Shown here in pieces: positions 31,463-37,320 of a stretch of DNA of 37,320 nucleotides. Source of the DNA: Cudoniella acicularis (taxonomy: Eukaryota > Ascomycota > Leotiomycetes > Helotiales > Helotiaceae); the NCBI GenBank assembly GCA_013054445.1, contig JAAMPI010000454.1, positions 1 to 37,320 on the forward strand. The letters are read 5' to 3'. The translations under genes were made by a program, and so were the position numbers. Each line of letters begins with the position of its first letter. The stretch's first letter is position 1. Below the pieces are notes generated by a model. The model ran no database searches, was not told the DNA's origin, and was given only the letters and a program-made list of their open reading frames with translations.

Positions 31463-32061
31463 CTATGGTCTTGTTCCGGATCTAGAAAGTAATGAGAGAT
31501 CCGTTGGAATCAATCAATCTGCCACACTTACCTCTGTTGGGGTTGTGCATGCTTCCACAAAGCGATGGAAGCTCTATCGAATCCCAGTCTCAAAATTCCG
31601 TCATTGGCTATCAATCCCTTGATCATTGACCCTAGAACTACCATGTCGAACACTTCCCGGATATCCTCGGCTTTTGCTTCTGGAGTCGGTCCTGGTGGTC
31701 TAATGCTAGAAGCACTGTGCTTCGACTTGATTTTCTGTAACCATTCGCTATGCCGCCTTTGATCTTGTGATTGAGATAAATTGGTATATCTCTCCGGTCC
31801 CTTTGCGCTCTGTCCGAGATGCTGAAGTTGTGTTCTGGCATATGCACTATTCGATTTCTGTCGGCCGCGGCCCATCCTTCTCAAGTTCCTTGCATGCCTT
31901 ACACTTTGGCAGTGGCTGGACCTTCCGGTAGGTTGGGAACTCAGATTTTGTGCGACTACAGGTTTCTCCCATCCTGTAGCTTCTGGCGCATGAAGCCCTG
32001 AATGTTCCCATCGAAAGTGGGTTGGATCGCACTGGAGGGTGATCAGATCGTAAAAGCACAT
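31463..32061 (-). CDS. Small unrecognised protein, 182 aa, two exons
   Basis: The CDS is complement(join(31463..31481,31532..32061)). The 50-nt intron has a perfect GTAAGT donor and TTTCTAG acceptor; splicing gives a short last exon ending QRSGTRP. The N-terminus MCFYDLITLQCDPTHFRWEH resembles short fungal proteins with a cysteine/histidine-rich start. The cysteines further on are not in an obvious finger. A nearby frame (KCKACKELEKDG) reads more like a C-x2-C motif and hints at a frameshift around 31900. The C-terminal half is helical and hydrophobic in part (MVVLGSMIKGLIANDGILRL). I do not recognise the family. The gene immediately precedes the HET relic on the same strand, with no spacer, and could have been a 5' exon set of it. 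Confidence 0.45.
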
Positions 32062-32949
32062 CTTAAGTTGAAAGACTTTGAGTCGAATTTGAAGAATGGT
32101 ACCGGAACCTTTCGAAGTGCAGAAGTGCAGAAGTGGTATGGCTCTGGGCTGTAGTGGTAATTAATGGGATGATATTGTAGTTTTTGAGAATATGTTGGGT
32201 GGTGTGAAAGGGGGCTGTGCAAAACCCCGCGGACGTCCCCTCTATTTATTCGACATGGATTTGCAGTTTTTGTCTCAGTCTGCCTCTGAATCAGACTTGC
32301 TAATGGTCGGCCGTGCTTTTTGTCAAATGGAATGAATATATTACGCGGTCTATATAAAACTCTATCTCCTCGTGTCTGAATTGACTCGCTTGAGGCTTGC
32401 ACGGGCCGCACCCCATTAAAATCCCAACTTGCGACGGCGTATTACTCCCTGTACATTATTATAAAATCGCTGAAAAAGTGAGATTAGGATCTCCTGATCA
32501 AAGCCTACAAATCTATATAATTTACGACTGAAGCAGTCGTACAAAGGCTATAGTGATACGCGCTGAAAACACACCCCCCCTAAGCGTATTCTCGCTAGGA
32601 CATATACAACCGAGGAAATATATACTGCCGGACTATAGCGTTTAAAATACTCTTTAATTATTTATTAAGTAGTTAATTCTAATATTTATAGAATATATTT
32701 AGGAATGCTTCATAGTCAGACCTTGTAATCTAAAGAAATTATTTATTAGTATGCTATATATAGTATTATTATAGTATTACTTTTATCTAGAAGAATAAAT
32801 GAGATAGCGGCTGCGGTTTAGAAAATGCGGAGGGTGCTTTTATCATGCCGACCCACCTCTAGGCTCCAGCTCAGCTCGCAACCTCACCGACTTTCTCTCA
32901 GCAGCATCAGACTCTAGACTCCAGACAGCAGAGGTTTTGAATTTTGAGA
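32062..32949. other. Promoter and AT-rich region, no gene seen
   Basis: The first 350 bases are the upstream region of the small minus-strand gene. From about 32450 to 32810 the DNA is extremely AT- and TA-rich, resembling RIP-damaged remnants but with no identifiable element. A TA-rich stretch TATATAAAAC lies near 32350. The last 130 bases form the CA/CT-rich leader of the next gene. Confidence 0.4.
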
Positions 32950-33858
32950 ATGGCACATCCGACCAAATCCCTCCCCACGAGCTTCAAAGAGCTCGTGATT
33001 AGGCTTAAAAGAGGCTCCCGACAAGGCAAACAACATGCATCATCACCGTCCGACACGCCGGCACCAGGCTCGTCAGCTGATCCAAATCTGATAATTCCAA
33101 AATCACGATTGTCACTATTCTCCTTACCGCCGGAAACACGCCTCGAGATTTATTTCTATGCCCTTCTCAATGCATGGAGCACTTCGCGTTACCGACCAGA
33201 CCTGGTCCAGATCCCATGGTCGATATCCGACCCCTATCATACACCGACGAGTCACAGCAGCTACGCCGTTTTCGTTGAATTGACCAGATCACTGACCGTC
33301 AGCAAACAAATGCATGCGGAAGTTGAGAAATTATTCTACGAAAGATTCACCTTCCAATGGCCAGCCTTCGTCTGCGCCTGTGCGGCATCGAAATATCTCC
33401 CAAAACGAAGTATTGGGGCCCAGAATTGGATGAGAAACATTGAGTTGAGACTTATTCTTCAGACCGAAACAAGTCAAACCACGAGTGAGCTTGAAATCCA
33501 GAGACATCGGGGTTTCTTCCTTGTGCTGAAAGCTGGTTTACCGTCTCTGAGAAGAGTCGCGATAACTATTCTGCTTCTTGGTACCTACGTCAACCCCGAG
33601 TGGAAAGCCCAGCTTATCACTTCGGCGGTGGGACTTGTGAGCATATTTCGAGAAATTGAAATCCTGGATTTGCACCACCGCTACACATCATTCCAAGAGC
33701 AAAAATTCAGGGTTGTGGAAGAGATAATCGAAAAGGTTGAGACCAGAGAGTGGGAGGAATTCCCTGAATTAGATGGTGAATTTAAATGCTGCTCGCGGAC
33801 TCGGAAGAAGCAATTGTCGTCCACTATCATGAAGTATATCAGAGAAAGTGTGCGTTAA
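32950..33858 (+). CDS. DUF7730-like/F-box-like hypothetical protein, 302 aa
   Basis: This is a single-exon gene. After a basic, low-complexity N-terminus comes the motif SLPPETRLEIYFYALLNAW, the LPxExRxxIY opening of the abundant fungal F-box-like/DUF7730 proteins. LTRSLTVSKQMHAEVEKLFY and ERFTFQW follow, both typical of that family. The rest is leucine-rich, without further motifs. Function of the family is unknown; some members may be adaptors. The first ATG at 32950 was chosen; two codons upstream are in frame but lack an ATG. Confidence 0.7.
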   Translation: MAHPTKSLPTSFKELVIRLKRGSRQGKQHASSPSDTPAPGSSADPNLIIPKSRLSLFSLPPETRLEIYFYALLNAWSTSRYRPDLVQIPWSISDPYHTPTSHSSYAVFVELTRSLTVSKQMHAEVEKLFYERFTFQWPAFVCACAASKYLPKRSIGAQNWMRNIELRLILQTETSQTTSELEIQRHRGFFLVLKAGLPSLRRVAITILLLGTYVNPEWKAQLITSAVGLVSIFREIEILDLHHRYTSFQEQKFRVVEEIIEKVETREWEEFPELDGEFKCCSRTRKKQLSSTIMKYIRESVR

Positions 33859-34856
33859 GGATTTGCTCGAGGAGAATGCAAGCATTCCAGTTTCAGGAGT
33901 CAGCTGTCACTGGCTGGCGGTTCGTCAGAAAGCTGATCCACGATGACAGCAGTTCAACAAATCTATTCTATTATTGTTGTTTTCAATTATGCGAATAGTA
34001 CAGGGATGCGTTTGTTGTGTTTTCTTTTCTATTACTACTTTCATGTTGATCGTTGAATTTATCGATACAGTATTGTGTTCAGGTGATTTGAGCAACTTCA
34101 CTCGTGATAGGTAAATGCTGACAGAGGCCTATAGCCCCCAAAAACACTTTCATAATCATTCACTATTTTTGTGTCGGGTTTCCTAAGGTTTAGTCAGAAT
34201 TGACTGCTGATGTCTCGCTTACTGGGAAGGAAGAGCTCATGTGTTGCATATTTGACCTTCCAAATAGAGATCTGGGTATTCGGGGTTCCCAAGCCGAATG
34301 ACTTCAACGGGAAGGTGACTTGACCTCGCACCACCACACCACATTTTTGGCTCGGAGGGAGAACCTCTTGGATCTTAAATTTAGGTAAGTATTTGGAAGC
34401 ATTCTTTCACATACGGACTCTGACACCCTGGGCGATTTCCAGACACAGAAGTTGCAGCCCTGCTTGCGAGACAATGACAACATATTAGCGTTTAGTCAAC
34501 CTTGCTCATATTTCTGCATGGCTACAATATGCACTGATGTGTACATTTGCAGCACTGAAGGATTTGATATTAAAATTAAGTGGGGGTAATGCTCTTCCAC
34601 TGTGCAGCGTGCGGGCAATAAATGATGCATCGCTTAGAGATAAAACTCCATGATATCGTTGTTGGATAGCATCACTCGATCAAGGCTCGACATCGACTGA
34701 TAGCTCCTTTCTCGCTATTGGAATGAGGTGCTCTCGAGTAACGTTAGCCTTACGCACGCACATGCGCGCGAAAACCAAGGGGATTTTTTCAGAACAAGAA
34801 GGTGTTTCACGAATTTATCTGTGTGTGTTGTCACTTAGGCTGCTTGGCGCGAGGTA

Positions 34857-34874
34857 CCCTGGTTGTCACCAGGG
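34857..34874. repeat. Perfect hairpin, 7-bp stem
   Basis: CCCTGGT, a 4-base loop (TGTC), then ACCAGGG. The stem has no mismatch. It lies 88 bases upstream of a triplet of further hairpins and its stem sequence resembles the first of them. Confidence 0.7.
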
Positions 34875-34962
34875 CAGCATCGAACTATCGCCCAGCCTAA
34901 AGCACCTTCACAGCGGAGTTTTAATCCTTTTTCTCTTTTTGTTAATCAGAGCATGTGAAGTA

Positions 34963-35011
34963 CCTGGTTAGTAGTACCAGGAAACCGCGGGTTTCCCTGT
35001 GAGTTACAGGG
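34963..35011. repeat. Three back-to-back perfect hairpins
   Basis: CCTGGT-TAGTAGT-ACCAGG (34963-34981), GAAACC-GCG-GGTTTC (34981-34995) and CCCTGT-GAGTT-ACAGGG (34995-35011) follow one another. Each has a perfect 6-bp stem, and neighbours share one base. The 49-base stretch is therefore almost fully paired. It is not a tRNA: there is no acceptor stem or T-loop. It lies about 290 bases upstream of the GH18 start codon. Confidence 0.75.
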
Positions 35012-35301
35012 TATTTCTTTTGTAAAAAGTCTCATGTGAAAGAATTTGATGGTTCTTTCGGCGGGACAACTCGGATCTATTTTCCCTTGTTGATCTAGGG
35101 TGCTTAAGCTGTTTAAAGAGTTGAATGGTTCTCCTCTAGAAGATCTAACAGAGTCATAATCACATTCTTTTCATTGCTGCGTTTTAATACCAACCAGACT
35201 ACAAACTGTGCAAGCCGGGACACTTATTTTCTTTCCTACCCTGACAGCATCTGTTGGATTCTTCTGTTTGCCGGTGACCTCGAGTCGCTTGGACAAGGAA
35301 A

Positions 35302-36390
35302 ATGAGATCACCTGTTTTCCTCCTCATATCACTGTTGGCTACACTATGTTTCTCTATTCCCGTGGACGGCAATGTAGCTAGAGCAGCCACAGCCGACCTG
35401 CCTCGACTAGTCATCTATTTCCAAACAACCCACGACTCAAATGGTAATCCCATCTCCATGCTCCCTCTCATCACAGAAAAGAACATCTCACTCACCCACC
35501 TCATCGTCTGCTCCTTCCACATAAACCTCAACAGTATCATCCACCTCAACGACTACCCACCTTCCGACCCACACTTTAACACCCTCTGGGCCGAAGCACA
35601 GGTTCTCCAAAACGCGAGCGTCAAAGTGATGGGCATGATCGGCGGTGCAGCAGGCGGGTCCTTCACCACGAATACCCTCGACGGCAACGCCACCACGTTC
35701 GCACAGTACTACGGCCAACTCCACGATATCATCTCTAACTACAGCCTCCAGGGCATGGATCTCGATGTCGAGCAATCCATGAGCCAGGCCGGGATTACTC
35801 GCCTTGTAGACCAACTGTACACTGATTTCGGCTCGGATTTCATCATCACTTTAGCACCCGTTGCATCTGCTCTAGATGACGGCGCCAATCTCAGTGGATT
35901 CAACTATGAACAACTAGAAGCCACCGACGGCAGCAAAATTTCCTTCTACAACGGACAATTCTACAACGGCTTCGGCGACATGTCTACCACGACAAGCTAC
36001 GACGACGTGATTGCGAACGGCTGGAGCCCATCCAAGATTCTAGCAGGCCAGATCACGAATCCCTCTGATGGGAGTGGGTATGTCTCGGATCCGACGCTGA
36101 ATGCGACGGTGGAGAAGCTGAGGAGCGAGTATGGACAGATTGGCGGGATTATGGGATGGGAATATTTTAATAGTGATCCTGGAGGCACGGGAGAGCCGTG
36201 GGAGTGGGCGCAGGAGATGACGGCTATTTTGAGGCCGACTACTTCTCAGGTTGTGAGTCTCACTATTACGGAGGAGGTGGCTAAGGGGTTGGTGGCGGCA
36301 TGGGGAAGTAGTGTTATTAGTACAGGGAAAAGGGATGTGGAGACGGAGCTGGAGCCAACTGTCGACTATATGGCTATGGTGAATGCATAA
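35302..36390 (+). CDS. Secreted GH18 enzyme, endo-beta-N-acetylglucosaminidase-like, 362 aa
   Basis: The protein starts with a signal peptide (MRSPVFLLISLLATLCFSIP; cleavage near residue 23) and is a single (beta/alpha)8 GH18 domain. Strand beta-3 reads VKVMGMIGGAAGGSF. The active site is QGMDLDVEQ, with the catalytic glutamate E157 and the assisting aspartates D153 and D155. The first position of the usual DxxDxDxE motif is glutamine (Q150). Later come FIITLAPVASAL and GGIMGWEYFNSDP. The DLDVEQ form resembles fungal Endo T-type enzymes, which cleave the chitobiose core of N-glycans, more than chain-cleaving chitinases, but that is inferred. About ten N-x-S/T sites fit secretion. The C-terminal 40 residues after the barrel lack a GPI-type tail. 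Single exon; the ATG follows a pyrimidine-rich leader. Confidence 0.88.
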   Translation: MRSPVFLLISLLATLCFSIPVDGNVARAATADLPRLVIYFQTTHDSNGNPISMLPLITEKNISLTHLIVCSFHINLNSIIHLNDYPPSDPHFNTLWAEAQVLQNASVKVMGMIGGAAGGSFTTNTLDGNATTFAQYYGQLHDIISNYSLQGMDLDVEQSMSQAGITRLVDQLYTDFGSDFIITLAPVASALDDGANLSGFNYEQLEATDGSKISFYNGQFYNGFGDMSTTTSYDDVIANGWSPSKILAGQITNPSDGSGYVSDPTLNATVEKLRSEYGQIGGIMGWEYFNSDPGGTGEPWEWAQEMTAILRPTTSQVVSLTITEEVAKGLVAAWGSSVISTGKRDVETELEPTVDYMAMVNA

Positions 36391-36813
36391 GGGGGACTCT
36401 GTCATGGGCATTGAGCATGACTTCTGGAAGAGAAAGGGGTGGCTTAATTTTGTAAGGGGTTTAAATGAAAGTCGCATTTTTCTGATCTCGGTTAGTTCAG
36501 GGGTTCAGGAGGCTCATTTAGGGGTTAGTTCCTTCCCGAATCACTTCTTTGTCACGAAATTCTTCCCCCTACGCTTCGAAAAGGCTGATGGTCTCTGCTG
36601 CCTTTTTCTCGGAAGAAGGTCTTGAAATTTGATTTTGTTCAGGTAATCAGGAAGTTGATTTTGACCTACGTAGACGGGATGAGAGTATTTGAGCTTTAGA
36701 ATAATGGAATCTTTTTCTATTTAAAGAAATTCTATTGATTGATTTTAACCCGATGTGACTCTTGGAGCGGTGAACTATCAAAGTTTCAGGTCTTAGTCTA
36801 CTTATTTCCCGCA
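36391..36813. other. Convergent intergenic region, nothing recognised
   Basis: This is the 3' flank of the GH18 gene (+) and the MFS transporter (-). No open frame of interest or repeat was seen. Confidence 0.4.
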
Positions 36814-37320
36814 CTACCCTGTTCTTCTTTCCACATAGGCCTTGGCATTTTTCGCTTCCTTCTTTTGCTTTAACTCTTCATCAAGCTTTTTCCCCTCTTC
36901 CTTGAGCTTTGTCTCGTCTATGCGCGATAATTCAATCTGCGGCAGAAGAAACAATGCAAAGAAGAATCCAAGTGCTGCCAGACCCGCACCAACGAAGAAT
37001 ACAGTTCGGAAGCCCTTTTTGTAGGACTCAACAAATACTGCTTTTAAGTCGACGGGATTGCTGGTCCCGGGCAAAATAATGGGGCCACTTAATACGTCAA
37101 CTGGGTTGTTTAGTAGCCATTGGATGTTGTCTGGCTGGACATCCTCTACATTCAATAATGCTGAATGCAAGTTATTATTTATAATAGTTCCCGCAACTGC
37201 GAGACCGAAAGTGGCACCGAGATTCCGGATAAAACTGTTGTTTGTAAGTTAAAGCGAGACGAAGAAGCTACAATACACTTCACATACCTGCGAAAGGATG
37301 TTACCACAGCCATATTTTTT
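36814..37320 (-). CDS. MFS transporter, 3' part (gene continues beyond the window)
   Basis: The visible CDS is complement(join(36814..37234,37288..>37320)), with a 53-nt intron (GTATGT to AACAG). It reads MAVVTSFRSFIRNLGATFGL then AVAGTIINNNL, a helix and loop typical of late segments in 14-helix drug:H+ antiporters. A loop follows, then the last membrane segment TVFFVGAGLAALGFFFALFL and a charged, lysine/glutamate-rich cytoplasmic tail. The 5' part, including the family signature motifs, lies outside the window, so the substrate class (drug, toxin or siderophore efflux) cannot be judged. Confidence 0.85.

Larger units (their letters stand above)
33859..35301. other. About 1.4 kb intergenic with clustered hairpins
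   Basis: This is the 3' flank of the DUF7730-like gene and the upstream region of the GH18 gene. No coding region is supported. Its main structure is the hairpin cluster at 34857-34874 and 34963-35011, listed separately. Confidence 0.4.

Noticed and set aside
34940..35030. Possible tRNA or tRNA-like fold at the hairpin triplet
   Set aside because: No acceptor stem, no T-loop consensus and no anticodon arm of the correct size; three separate short stems only.
36391..36813. Additional exon between GH18 and the MFS gene
   Set aside because: The short open frames have no motif and the region is bounded by two gene 3' ends.
1..37320. CRISPR arrays, bacterial operons, integrated viral genes or toxin genes
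   Set aside because: None seen; repeats here are transposon ends, direct repeats or hairpins, and all genes are fungal in structure.

Overview
The window is nuclear DNA of a filamentous ascomycete (Pezizomycotina). Most genes are split by introns of 45-76 bases with GTAAGT-like donors, CTAAC/CTGAC branch sites and AG acceptors. The families are typical of these fungi: Zn2Cys6 and DUF3425-type bZIP regulators, a HET-domain relic, a Dnf3-type flippase and a GH34 glycosyltransferase family gene. Dead transposons are AT-rich, with C-to-T and G-to-A stop codons that look like repeat-induced point mutation (RIP). A Leotiomycetes/Helotiales origin is my guess from general feel only.

Layout. 0.5-2.2 kb: AAA ATPase (+). 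2.5-7.1 kb: phospholipid flippase (-), two exons. 7.1-8.5 kb: no recognisable gene. 8.5-15.1 kb: a run of Rossmann-fold NAD(P) oxidoreductases. It holds a dead PRISE-like reductase, an intact Ayr1-like SDR, a solo LTR lying against a 5'-truncated SDR, and an intact NmrA/SDR_a5-like protein, followed by a bZIP/DUF3425 regulator (-) with a homopolymer frameshift. 15.5-17.5 kb: a diverged direct repeat, a relic of one aldo/keto reductase, and an intact aldo/keto reductase whose first intron appears to be GC-AG.

17.5-20.3 kb is a transposon graveyard: a 272-bp MITE, a Copia-type gag relic with a half-tRNA-iMet primer-binding site, and a RIP-damaged Fot1/pogo DDE transposase on the minus strand. 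20.5-21.3 kb holds a poorly resolved membrane-protein gene, followed by a second copy of the MITE (21.9-22.2 kb). 22.3-23.6 kb: triose-phosphate/nucleotide-sugar-type transporter (-). 24.7-26.0 kb: GT34 glycosyltransferase (-), divergent from a Zn2Cys6 transcription factor (26.8-29.3 kb, +). 30.5-32.1 kb: a HET-domain pseudogene and a small unrecognised gene (-). 33-33.9 kb: a DUF7730-like protein (+). 35.3-36.4 kb: a secreted GH18 enzyme resembling fungal endo-beta-N-acetylglucosaminidases (+), preceded by a cluster of back-to-back hairpins. 36.8 kb to the end: the 3' part of an MFS transporter (-).

I see no backbone synthase, so this is not a convincing biosynthetic cluster. The genes look like housekeeping and accessory genes separated by transposon insertions. 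The least ordinary signals are the contiguous hairpin triplet upstream of the GH18 gene, the MITE pair, the GC-AG intron, the oxidoreductase array with three of six members dead, and the nested transposon relics. I cannot claim a new biological system from sequence alone.
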